DNA of 26,008 bases, taken from contig MGUO01000299.1 of assembly GCA_001800015.1 (NCBI GenBank), forward strand, positions 8,655 to 34,662, in the 5' to 3' direction. Source of the DNA: Elusimicrobia bacterium RIFCSPHIGHO2_02_FULL_57_9 (GTDB taxonomy: Bacteria > Elusimicrobiota > Elusimicrobia > UBA1565 > UBA9628). The translations under genes and the position numbers were made by a program. Shown piece by piece: positions 7,432 through 15,094 of this stretch. Below the pieces are notes generated by a model. It ran no database searches and was not told where the DNA came from. It was given only the letters and a program-made list of their open reading frames with translations. How positions within the stretch are numbered: position 1 is the first letter of the stretch; each line of letters starts with the position of its first letter.

Positions 7432-8770
7432 GAACCCTGTCGGCTTTTTCAGCAAAGAATCCCTTGAAGGTTTTAAGCACGTAATCGAGCATCTCTTCGG
7501 TAAGCCCCGGATAGACGCCGATGAAAAAACTGCTGTTCATGATGCGGTCGGTTTGTTCCAGCGGACCGGGCACGCGGGCCGCGATACCCTGATAACCGGG
7601 CTGTTTGAGAATATTGCCTCCGAATACCAGGCGGGTTTCAATATTGGCGTTTTCAAGCCAGGCCACGAGCTCGCGCCGGGAAAGTCCTTCCTTAACCGTA
7701 ATTGGGAAGCCGAACCAAGAGGGATTGGACCGAGAATCCAAAGTGGGAAGCACAAGGCGGTCGCAATAGGCTTCCAAGCCCTTATAGAGCCTCTTGAAAT
7801 TTTTACGCCGCGCCGCAACAAAATCCGGGATGCGTTCGACCTGGGCGTTTCCGACCGCCGCCTGCATATCCGTCGGCTTAAAGTTGTAGCCCAAATTTGA
7901 ATAGATGTATTTATGGTCATAGCCCATCGGCAGATCTCCCAACTGCCAGCCGAAACGCTTGCCGCAGGTATTGGACTTGCCGGTCGCGCACCAGCAATCC
8001 CTTCCCCAATCCCTCACCGAGCGCACGATACGGGAAAAACGGCCGGCATTGACCACCACCCCGCCGCCCTCGCCCATGGTGATATGGTGGGCGGGAAAGA
8101 AACTCAAGGTGGCCAACTCACCGAAAGTTCCCACCAGCTTGTCTTGGAAAGTGCCGCCCAGGGCGTCGCAGGAATCCTCGACTAAATAGAGTCCGCGGCG
8201 CTTGGCGATATCCCCAATAATATCCATGTCGCAGGGATTGCCCAGGGTGTGCGGGATAATGATGGCGCGGGTCTTGGGGCTTAAGGCCGCTTCAATAAGA
8301 TGTGGGTTGATATTGTAGGTTCCTATCTCGCAATCGACAAAAACAGGGATCAGTCCTCCATGCACCAGGGGGGCGACCGTGGTGGGGAATGTGACAGCCG
8401 GGGTGATGACCTCATCGCCCGCCCTCAAGGGATTGTCCAACTGCCTGGACATCAAGGACATCACCGCGGTCAAATTGGCAGTCGAGCCGGAATTAACTGC
8501 CACAAAATCCCGGGATCTAAAAAACTTCCGCATTTTCTTTTCGAATAAATCGCCGTATGGCCCCAGGGTCAGCCAAAAATCCAGGGCGCTGTCGGCCAAG
8601 GCTTCCATTTCCTCCGGCCCGAAAACGCGGCCGGAATATTGAATTCTAGTTTTATGGGGAATAAATTTCGCGGGCTTATGCGCCAGCCCGTAATATTGCC
8701 GGACCTTTTTGAGAATTTCCAGTTTGAGTTTTTCCGTCTTGCCCTTAGCTGTGCTTGAGCGCCCAATCAT
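7424..8770 (-). CDS. rfbH: CDP-6-deoxy-L-threo-D-glycero-4-hexulose-3-dehydrase (E1, PMP/[2Fe-2S])
   Basis: This 448-residue enzyme has the DegT/AHBA fold and carries out C3 deoxygenation of CDP-4-keto-6-deoxyglucose with PMP and an iron-sulfur cluster. Decisive features are visible. The Schiff-base lysine is replaced by histidine in FFPAHHITMGEGG (H228/H229). The four cluster ligands follow the E1 spacing exactly: C201-x57-C259-x-C261-x7-C269. NSGSTANL (93-100) and EDSCDALGG (199-206) are the PLP-binding segments. I start at 8770, which matches the E1 family length (about 437); an in-frame start at 8980 would add 70 residues unlike any E1. It overlaps the epimerase gene by 26 bases. Its usual partner, the E3 flavin/ferredoxin-type reductase, is absent from this window. 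Confidence 0.95.
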   Translation of the reverse strand: MIGRSSTAKGKTEKLKLEILKKVRQYYGLAHKPAKFIPHKTRIQYSGRVFGPEEMEALADSALDFWLTLGPYGDLFEKKMRKFFRSRDFVAVNSGSTANLTAVMSLMSRQLDNPLRAGDEVITPAVTFPTTVAPLVHGGLIPVFVDCEIGTYNINPHLIEAALSPKTRAIIIPHTLGNPCDMDIIGDIAKRRGLYLVEDSCDALGGTFQDKLVGTFGELATLSFFPAHHITMGEGGGVVVNAGRFSRIVRSVRDWGRDCWCATGKSNTCGKRFGWQLGDLPMGYDHKYIYSNLGYNFKPTDMQAAVGNAQVERIPDFVAARRKNFKRLYKGLEAYCDRLVLPTLDSRSNPSWFGFPITVKEGLSRRELVAWLENANIETRLVFGGNILKQPGYQGIAARVPGPLEQTDRIMNSSFFIGVYPGLTEEMLDYVLKTFKGFFAEKADRVHA

Positions 8771-9194
8771 AAGGTATTTTCTTCGAGAAGGGGTTAAGCC
8801 GCGTGATTTCCTTGGGATCGTGGGGAAGGGTAGCGCAGTTGGCGACAATCGCCGGCTTAACGCCCATGCCCTTAAAGCCGTTCCAGACGCCATAAGGAAC
8901 CGTGACCAGTGCGTAATGATCCTCGCCTGTGAATATCTCCTGGACCTTGCCGCGGGTGGGCGAACCGCTGCGGGCGTCATAAAGCACCAGCTTGATCATG
9001 CCGCTGACCACCGCGTAGTTGAGGGTCATTGTCTTATGCAAATGCCAGCCCTTGACCACGCCGGGGTAAATCATGGAAAAATAAATCTCGCCGAACTCCT
9101 TAAACCACGAGTCGTCGCGGCACAGCATGGGCATGATTTTGCCGCGCTCATCGGGGATCTGCTGCAGAGGACGCACCGCCACGCCGTGTATCAT
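8745..9194 (-). CDS. RmlC-like cupin nucleotide-sugar epimerase (possible AscE-like 5-epimerase)
   Basis: This 149-residue single cupin belongs to the dTDP-4-dehydrorhamnose 3,5-epimerase superfamily. Visible: VVKGWHLHK with the likely catalytic base H51, the strand VVSGMIKLVLYDAR, GSPTRG, and the PYGVWNGFKG turn (100-109), equivalent to the P-x-GFAHGF turn of RmlC. It is shorter than RmlC (about 180), as in the truncated subgroup ending in IPYDW. It overlaps rfbG by 4 bases (ATGA) and rfbH by 26, so it is part of CDP-sugar synthesis. An epimerase here fits C5 inversion of the 4-keto-3,6-dideoxy intermediate toward an L-sugar such as ascarylose. Activity on the substrate before C3 deoxygenation is equally possible. 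Confidence 0.82.
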   Translation of the reverse strand: MIHGVAVRPLQQIPDERGKIMPMLCRDDSWFKEFGEIYFSMIYPGVVKGWHLHKTMTLNYAVVSGMIKLVLYDARSGSPTRGKVQEIFTGEDHYALVTVPYGVWNGFKGMGVKPAIVANCATLPHDPKEITRLNPFSKKIPYDWALKHS

Positions 9195-10186
9195 GAGGCG
9201 CTCCCATTAAGAAATTTCCGGTACCAGTCTATGGTTTCACGCAGGCCGCCCTCCAGGTCATGGCGCGGTTGCCATTGCAGCAAGGAGCGCGCCTTGGCGG
9301 AAGAAAGATACTGACTGCGTATTTCCCCCTTGGCTTCGTTGCGGATGTCCGGCTTAAGGGCGGTTTGCTTCATCAACTTCTGAATCGCCTTGACTATATC
9401 CAGGACCGCGCTGGGCTTCCCCGGACTGAAATTAAAGCCGCCGCCCTTAACGCGCTTATCCTCAATTTTCTCAGCCAGGATCATATAGGCTTTGGCTGCA
9501 TCCTCAACATAAAGATAGTCGCGTAAATAAGTGCCGTCGCTGCGAATAATCGGGCGCTCGCCCTGCAGAAGGGAACGGATGGTGCCGGGCACAATCCTGC
9601 TCCAGTTCAAATCGCCGCCGCCATAAATATTGCCGCAGCGGGCCACGGCCACCGGCAAGCCGTAGGTGTGGTGATAGCTCTGCGCCAGCAAATCTGCGCA
9701 GGATTTGGAGACCTCATAAGGACGGCGCCCGTACAACGGCATGGTTTCCACATAAGGCAGGGCAGGATTTTCCCCGTAAGCCTTGTCGCTTGAGGCGATC
9801 ACGACGCGCTTGACCAACCCATCATGCAGCCGGCATGCTTCTAACAGATTGTAGGTTCCGCGAATATTGGCTTCAAAAGTCGCCCAGGGAGCGCGGTGGG
9901 CGGCCCCGACCAAGGTCTGGGCTCCCACGTGAAACACGACATCCGTCTCATGCGTATTAATGGCGCGCTCTATGGTTCTTAAATTCTCCAACCGGCCGTT
10001 TACGATGGAAATGCGCTTAAAATCCCCGCTGCGATAGAGCTCGGACTGCGGATCCTCATCCATCACCAGGGCCACGACGTTAGCCCCAACCGAAAGCAGT
10101 TCCTTAACCAGCCAGGAGCCAAGCAGCCCCGTTGCGCCGGTGATAAGCGCGCGGCGGCCCATCCAAAAACGATTTATTTTTTCCAT
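9191..10186 (-). CDS. rfbG: CDP-glucose 4,6-dehydratase
   Basis: This 331-residue extended SDR converts CDP-glucose to CDP-4-keto-6-deoxyglucose. Seen: the family-type N-terminus RFWMGRRALITGATGLLGSW with NAD loop GATGLLG (17-23), SSDKAYG (132-138), Y157-x3-K161, and RCGNIYGGGDLNWSRIVP, a segment diagnostic of RfbG. It is slightly shorter than Salmonella RfbG (about 359). ATG 10186 is chosen because MEKINRFWMG lines up with the family start; it overlaps rfbF by 13 bases. An in-frame ATG at 10258 would bury 72 more bases inside rfbF. It lies directly downstream of rfbF, giving pathway order. Confidence 0.94.
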   Translation of the reverse strand: MEKINRFWMGRRALITGATGLLGSWLVKELLSVGANVVALVMDEDPQSELYRSGDFKRISIVNGRLENLRTIERAINTHETDVVFHVGAQTLVGAAHRAPWATFEANIRGTYNLLEACRLHDGLVKRVVIASSDKAYGENPALPYVETMPLYGRRPYEVSKSCADLLAQSYHHTYGLPVAVARCGNIYGGGDLNWSRIVPGTIRSLLQGERPIIRSDGTYLRDYLYVEDAAKAYMILAEKIEDKRVKGGGFNFSPGKPSAVLDIVKAIQKLMKQTALKPDIRNEAKGEIRSQYLSSAKARSLLQWQPRHDLEGGLRETIDWYRKFLNGSAS

Positions 10187-10947
10187 AGCTTCCAAGGGGC
10201 CTTGCCTCCGCTCCACAGCTCTTCCAGCAGCTTCAAATCGCGCACCGTGTCCATGCACTGCCAGAAATCCTGATGTTTGTAGGCCACCAGCTGTTTTTTT
10301 CGCGCCAAGCGCTCCAAGGGTTGGCGCTCAAAAAGCGTTTGGTCGCCCTCTATATAATCAAGGACCTCGGGCTCCAAAACCATGAACCCGCCGTTGATCC
10401 AGCCCTCGCCGATCTGCGGCTTCTCAACGAAGCGTGTCACCTGATTGGCTTTGAATTGCAGGCCGCCGAAGCGGGCGGGCGGACGGGCGGCCGTTACCGT
10501 GGCCAATCGCCCATGGGCTTTATGAAACTGCAGCAGCTTCTTGATATCCACGTTGGCAACGCCGTCTCCGTAGGTCAGCATGATGGGCTCTTTACCGACG
10601 TACTGCATCAGGCGCCGGACCCGGCCTCCGGTTTGGGTCTGCTCACCGGCATCCAAGAGATGGATGATCCAATCCTCCTGGGCGCCGTCCTTAACTTGAA
10701 TATGTCCGGACTTTAAGTGCACCACCAGGCTGCTGCGATGGTGGCGGTAGTTGATGAAATAGTCCTTGATCACCTCGCCTTTGTACCCCAAGGCGATGAC
10801 GAATTCCCGGAAGCCGAAATGGGCATAGTGCTTCATGATATGCCAGAGAATCGGCTTGCCGCCGATCTCAACCATGGGCTTAGGGATGCGGTCGGTCATT
10901 TCCGACAGCCTGGTACCCATTCCGCCGGCCAATAGCGCTACTTTCAT
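10174..10947 (-). CDS. rfbF: Glucose-1-phosphate cytidylyltransferase
   Basis: This 257-residue nucleotidyltransferase makes CDP-glucose from CTP and glucose 1-phosphate, the entry step to all CDP-3,6-dideoxyhexoses. The nucleotide loop is LLAGGMGTRLSE (5-16), then RIPKPMVEIGGKP (20-32), a TYGDG metal site, and WINGGFMVLEPEVLDYI, a segment typical of RfbF. Length matches the family (257). It is the first gene of the leftward CDP-sugar unit. No Shine-Dalgarno is present; TAAAAT ends 6 bases before the ATG. The downstream TAA-end of the GT-C gene lies only 9 bases upstream of this start. Confidence 0.96.
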   Translation of the reverse strand: MKVALLAGGMGTRLSEMTDRIPKPMVEIGGKPILWHIMKHYAHFGFREFVIALGYKGEVIKDYFINYRHHRSSLVVHLKSGHIQVKDGAQEDWIIHLLDAGEQTQTGGRVRRLMQYVGKEPIMLTYGDGVANVDIKKLLQFHKAHGRLATVTAARPPARFGGLQFKANQVTRFVEKPQIGEGWINGGFMVLEPEVLDYIEGDQTLFERQPLERLARKKQLVAYKHQDFWQCMDTVRDLKLLEELWSGGKAPWKLWKK

Positions 10948-10953
10948 AACACA

Positions 10954-10959
10954 ATTTTA
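10954..10959 (-). promoter_or_regulatory. Candidate -10 element (TAAAAT) for rfbF
   Basis: On the minus strand TAAAAT precedes the rfbF ATG with a 6-base spacer. A TTGGCT at 10978-10983, 18 bases further upstream, could serve as -35. The hexamer overlaps the stop codon of the preceding gene. Confidence 0.4.
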
Positions 10960-12585
10960 ATTTAAATTCCACACCTCAGCCAAGACCACGCTTTTGTCCG
11001 ATAGCGTTTTGGTCAAAACGGCCTTTTGCAATAAAAACCTTCTTAAATCAGTATCTGGGCCGATGGCGGGAGCGTTGAGCAGCACCACGGTGCCCTTGGT
11101 TTTATCCATCAGCTTCATCAGCTTCGGCATTAAAGGAACGTCATACATAAAAGAATAAACCTTAATGCCCTCCATTTGACAAGCCATGGCCCCGTAGCCG
11201 TGCAGATAAACAGGCTGCTTTAAAACATTCCCCTTCATCTCCGCCACCAAGTCCCGGCTCACGTGATGGAGTTTGGGGCTGAACATCGCGTAGGAATATT
11301 CCACCGAGTAAAACAAAAGATATCCCAAACCCAAGGCCAGCGCGTGCTTCTTGGTCCAAGCCGCTTTAAATGGCATCGATAAAAACAGGAAAAACCCGAT
11401 AAAACCGAAAAGAATCGCCGCTGGCTTGACGTAAAGACAAAGCGAGGGTCCAAAAAAAATACGAATAGGCAAATACTGAAACAGCCCCTCCCACGACCAG
11501 TGAATGGATGGATGCACGGACTGGACGATATGCGGGCCCAGTGTGGTCACCGCCGCCAGAACGGCCGCATAAGCCGCGGCAGGCCCCGCGAGGATTAAGG
11601 CCGGCTTTGAACCCAGGGTGTCCAGCAAGGCCCTGGCCGCGAAAACAGAGAACAGGGGCGCCAACGGCGACCAATAAAGCACGGTCGCGTCGGGATTTAA
11701 CAGCAGGAAAACAACGCCGATATAAGTCAAGCAGAGGCAGAGAGGCAGGCCCAGATGCTTCCAATCCTTCGGGCTTAACAGCGCTCGTAAAAATCCCCAC
11801 AAAAACAATGGTCCCATGTAAATAAACGCCTTGCTGAAGCTGCGCCCATAAAGGCCGAGCGGCCATCTCAGCTTGTAGGCGATTCCCGTGCTCAGAGCGA
11901 CATTGGTTTTATGGGCCGCCCCCTGATAATGCCCGGGATAAATCAAGGGATATAAATAGAATAGCGCCGCTCCGATCAAAAAAATGGCGCCGAAGGTTTT
12001 CAGGCTTTTCATAAATCCACGCGTCAGCAGGGAATGCAGGCCCACGCCGGCTAGGAATACCAGGGCTGAATACTTGGTCAGCCACATCAGCCCAAAGCAA
12101 ACCCCGCATAATACGGTAAGCGCCGCCATTTTACCGTTTTGCGCCGGCATCTTGTGGTAAAGATACAGCAGGGCCATGACGAAAAAGGCCAATATGGAGC
12201 CATCGATGTAAATATGGGTCGAGAAAAAAACATTCCATGGGCTGATAGCGAGCAAGGCCGCCGACCAAACCCCCCCGCGCTTGCCGAGCAGGTCCTTGGC
12301 CAGCAAAAAAGTGAGAACCAAAACACCCAGGCTGAAGAGAAACGGCACCCAGCGCAAATGATCCCAGCCGGTGAGCAGATAGCTGGCTCGGTAAAATGCC
12401 GAGGAAAGTATGGGCTGAAGCCCGAAATTGAGTTCCCCTAGGGGCAAGACGGCCTCGATTACGGCGCCGTCCTCATCGCCGTAAGGCGGGAAGCTTAATA
12501 AGGGCCAGCGGAGCATGACAAACAAGGCCACGGGGACTAAATACAACCAGGAAGAATCCCTGGCTATGCGCCGGAAAGCCGTCAT
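10957..12585 (-). CDS. GT-C-like polytopic membrane glycosyltransferase
   Basis: This 542-residue protein has many hydrophobic segments. One N-terminal segment (about 14-30) is followed by a loop with PPYGDEDGAVIEAV; the acidic D-E-D next to the first helix is the position of the catalytic acid in PMT/ArnT (GT39/GT83) enzymes. Further segments follow at about 80-210, 250-300, 310-345 and 370-425. A roughly 110-residue C-terminal soluble part follows (from about 430), probably periplasmic. It would use a polyprenyl-phosphate sugar on the outer leaflet. The start overlaps the ligase stop by 4 bases (ATGA at 12582-12585), so the two are translated together. Donor and acceptor unknown. Confidence 0.78.
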   Translation of the reverse strand: MTAFRRIARDSSWLYLVPVALFVMLRWPLLSFPPYGDEDGAVIEAVLPLGELNFGLQPILSSAFYRASYLLTGWDHLRWVPFLFSLGVLVLTFLLAKDLLGKRGGVWSAALLAISPWNVFFSTHIYIDGSILAFFVMALLYLYHKMPAQNGKMAALTVLCGVCFGLMWLTKYSALVFLAGVGLHSLLTRGFMKSLKTFGAIFLIGAALFYLYPLIYPGHYQGAAHKTNVALSTGIAYKLRWPLGLYGRSFSKAFIYMGPLFLWGFLRALLSPKDWKHLGLPLCLCLTYIGVVFLLLNPDATVLYWSPLAPLFSVFAARALLDTLGSKPALILAGPAAAYAAVLAAVTTLGPHIVQSVHPSIHWSWEGLFQYLPIRIFFGPSLCLYVKPAAILFGFIGFFLFLSMPFKAAWTKKHALALGLGYLLFYSVEYSYAMFSPKLHHVSRDLVAEMKGNVLKQPVYLHGYGAMACQMEGIKVYSFMYDVPLMPKLMKLMDKTKGTVVLLNAPAIGPDTDLRRFLLQKAVLTKTLSDKSVVLAEVWNLN

Positions 12586-15068
12586 CGTTTTTTGGCGAGC
12601 GCCTGGACCTTCTGGTATAGAACCGCGATGTTTTTCTTGGCCTGATCGAAATTAGGGTCGAGGATCAGGGCCCGCTGATAGGCTTTCTCCGAATCGGCGT
12701 ATCTCTCCAACATGAAATAGGAGTTAGCCAGGTTGGTATAGGCCTCCGCAGATTCATGACGATGCGCGGGCAGGGATTCACCGGGAACGTCCTCGTATTC
12801 CTGATAAGCCAGGAGCTTGTTTCTAAATACCGCTTTGCTCAACAAGAATGGCTCCGCCTGGCACTTGGGAGCGTAAATCAAATCTTCGTAAGTCTTTGCC
12901 GCCATCGCATAGTCCTTGCGGATCATGTAAATCTGGCCCATACGGTAATAATTCTGGGCAAAGACGGGATCAATGGCCTGATACAACCTGAAACGATTCA
13001 AGGCTCTATCCAAATAGGTCTGAACTTCTTCGGGATGCCCGTTATTGGCGGCCCACTCCGCGCGCTTCATGTGCAAATTGCCGACTTGGTGGTGCATCTG
13101 GACATAGTTGGGCGACAACTTGCGCACCTCATTGTAAGAATCGAGAGCACGTTCATAATCGTCGCGGGCTACGCTATTCTTATCGCCCCAGGCCTGGTTA
13201 TAGACCTTCTGCATATTGAAGCGGTCATTATAGACGTTGCCCATGAAATAAAGCGACATCACGAAATCGGGATTTAATTCATGCACTTTGAAATAGTGCT
13301 CCAAGGCTTTGTCCCAGCGCCTTTCTTTTGAGAAAAAAATCGCCATATTATGGTTCACGTCCGCTTTGAAATAGCCCCAGAACATATACAGGGGGTATAA
13401 GGCCGCGAATATGATTAAAGCGACCATGGGCTTTTCGGAAAGATAAACGAGCCGGGCAAAAATCAGGCCCAGGCCCAGTACGCTGCCGCCCATAACACCC
13501 CAGGCCAACCACCATTGCAGAACTTCACCGCCGATAGTAAGCTGGGCTAAGGCCGGGCCGGGAAGATTGCTATATTCCTTTAAAATCAATCCGCAAACGT
13601 AAACCAACCCGACCCATGCCGCCAGGCGCGCCGGCCAAATAACGAACTCGGAAATGGTTTTGGCTAAGGAGGCCCCGATCGGCATTGCGCTCGGGGTGGG
13701 CTGAGCCTCGCGCAGACCGTGGAGCTCGTAAAGACCTTTGCCCCGCGACAGGTTGACTATCATTCCCGATAAAAGCCCGAGGTAGACGCCCGAGGAAACG
13801 AACCGCATGCTCACGTCAGTAAAGTTATGGCCCAGCATTCCCATGAAGGCGATCAGGTAGCCGGTGATGTCAAAAGCGCGCGGAGGCGGCCGGCCGTCCT
13901 TAAGATTGCCGGTCAATTGCGTCAAGGAACGGAATCCCACCACCAGGGTGCTGATAATCAGCCACAAAAATATGCCGAAACCGATGAGCCCGTTGTCGAA
14001 TATCTGTTCCAGATATTCATCCTCGGAATGATCGGTTTCCGTATTATGCTTGCCTTCAATATGGAATATCGGAGGCCGGCGGAATGCGGGATAAATCGGG
14101 GGAAAACTGCCCACGCCCGTTCCGATTAACGGCTGGGTCATGATCATTTCCCAGGTGGCTTCCCAAGTGAATAAGCGAAAATTAATCGAAGTGATGTTGC
14201 CTTCCGTCACCCGGTATGCAATCAAGCCGAACAAGGTCAGCATGCCGGCGCCCAAAACCGCCAACATGGGTTTTCGATAGGACGCCACAAACTCCTTAAA
14301 ATACGTCAGGGAAATAACCATCATGAGGAAGAGAACTATGCCCATGCCGAGCCAGGCCCCTTTCGTCATTGTGCCGACCAAATCGATCAGAAGCATGCCC
14401 ATCAGCGGGATCAGGCTGAAGCGCCGGGTTTTTAAAAATTGAGTCAAGATAATAGGAAAAACGATGACCAAAAAGTCGCCGAAGAAGTTGGGGTTGCCGT
14501 AGGTTGAGAAAACCCGCTGGCCGAAGGCCCCACGCCAGATAAAGGGATCAAGGCCCTTGCCGATCCCCGGCGGAAACCACTTGATGTCGATATACTGCAA
14601 AAAGCCATAGCCCACCGCGATCCAGGCCGTCCAAATCAGAACCCGCGTCAGCCAATCGGTGGCCGCCTGGTTCAACTCATAAATAGCGATAAGCGCCACC
14701 GTCATAAAAAAGAAGTGGCGCAGAAAAAAATCCACGCTGGCCATGCGATAAGGAGCATGGATAAAAGATAGAATGCCCACGGCCAGATAAGCCAGAAACG
14801 GGGAAAGACAGATTAAATCCTCTTTATTGAAAGCCGCTTTTCCGGCCTCAAAAAGCCGGGCGCCCCATAAAGTCAGCAGCGCCAAACCGCCCATTTGCAT
14901 GACCGTAATCTTGACCTGCGCTGAGTCGTAGGTTCTTAAATAAAAAAGCGAGGAAATAAGAAGATAAAGAAGGGGCAGCCACCAAATAATGGCGGTATGG
15001 GCGAGCAGTTCGGCGCTAAAATCCTGCGCGGATTTCCGTCCGCTCTTATTATTCCTGTTATCGCCCAT
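12582..15068 (-). CDS. O-antigen ligase / PglL-like membrane protein with C-terminal TPR repeats
   Basis: This 828-residue protein has about ten membrane segments, then a soluble C-terminal half. The O-antigen ligase (Wzy_C/WaaL) family shows as GNPNFFG (191-197), and GTGVGSFPPIYP (317-328) followed by the periplasmic-loop motif H347-S-E-D-E-Y-L-E and NGLIGFGIF. About four TPR-like units follow from residue 575 (for example KALEHYFKVHELNPDF and SEKAYQRALILDPNF). Ligases of this type move a polyprenyl-diphosphate-linked glycan to lipid A core or to protein; the TPR half suggests a protein partner. It heads the unit with the GT-C gene at 10957. There is no close Shine-Dalgarno; a possible -10 lies 20 bases upstream. 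Confidence 0.87.
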   Translation of the reverse strand: MGDNRNNKSGRKSAQDFSAELLAHTAIIWWLPLLYLLISSLFYLRTYDSAQVKITVMQMGGLALLTLWGARLFEAGKAAFNKEDLICLSPFLAYLAVGILSFIHAPYRMASVDFFLRHFFFMTVALIAIYELNQAATDWLTRVLIWTAWIAVGYGFLQYIDIKWFPPGIGKGLDPFIWRGAFGQRVFSTYGNPNFFGDFLVIVFPIILTQFLKTRRFSLIPLMGMLLIDLVGTMTKGAWLGMGIVLFLMMVISLTYFKEFVASYRKPMLAVLGAGMLTLFGLIAYRVTEGNITSINFRLFTWEATWEMIMTQPLIGTGVGSFPPIYPAFRRPPIFHIEGKHNTETDHSEDEYLEQIFDNGLIGFGIFLWLIISTLVVGFRSLTQLTGNLKDGRPPPRAFDITGYLIAFMGMLGHNFTDVSMRFVSSGVYLGLLSGMIVNLSRGKGLYELHGLREAQPTPSAMPIGASLAKTISEFVIWPARLAAWVGLVYVCGLILKEYSNLPGPALAQLTIGGEVLQWWLAWGVMGGSVLGLGLIFARLVYLSEKPMVALIIFAALYPLYMFWGYFKADVNHNMAIFFSKERRWDKALEHYFKVHELNPDFVMSLYFMGNVYNDRFNMQKVYNQAWGDKNSVARDDYERALDSYNEVRKLSPNYVQMHHQVGNLHMKRAEWAANNGHPEEVQTYLDRALNRFRLYQAIDPVFAQNYYRMGQIYMIRKDYAMAAKTYEDLIYAPKCQAEPFLLSKAVFRNKLLAYQEYEDVPGESLPAHRHESAEAYTNLANSYFMLERYADSEKAYQRALILDPNFDQAKKNIAVLYQKVQALAKKR

Positions 15069-15088
15069 AGCACGTAATTCGGTAGTGA

Positions 15089-15094
15089 ATTGTA
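15089..15094 (-). promoter_or_regulatory. Candidate -10 element (TACAAT) for the ligase unit
   Basis: On the minus strand TACAAT lies 20 bases before the ligase ATG, in the 26-base gap after the GT2 stop. No good -35 is seen, so read-through from the large upstream operon is equally likely. Confidence 0.25.

Noticed and set aside
8771..8980. A 70-residue N-terminal extension of rfbH to an in-frame start at 8980
   Set aside because: It runs through the epimerase gene in another frame, is low in family-like residues, and would make RfbH far longer than its family. The start at 8770 gives the expected length.
11366..11866. A 166-codon minus-strand frame overlapping the GT-C gene at 10957-12585
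   Set aside because: The product is low-complexity Gly/Arg/Pro-rich text with no motif, while the other frame encodes a coherent membrane protein.
12756..13277. A 173-codon plus-strand frame inside the ligase gene
   Set aside because: It lies opposite the TPR region, has no start signal, and reads as the reverse of repeat-like codons. Shadow frame.
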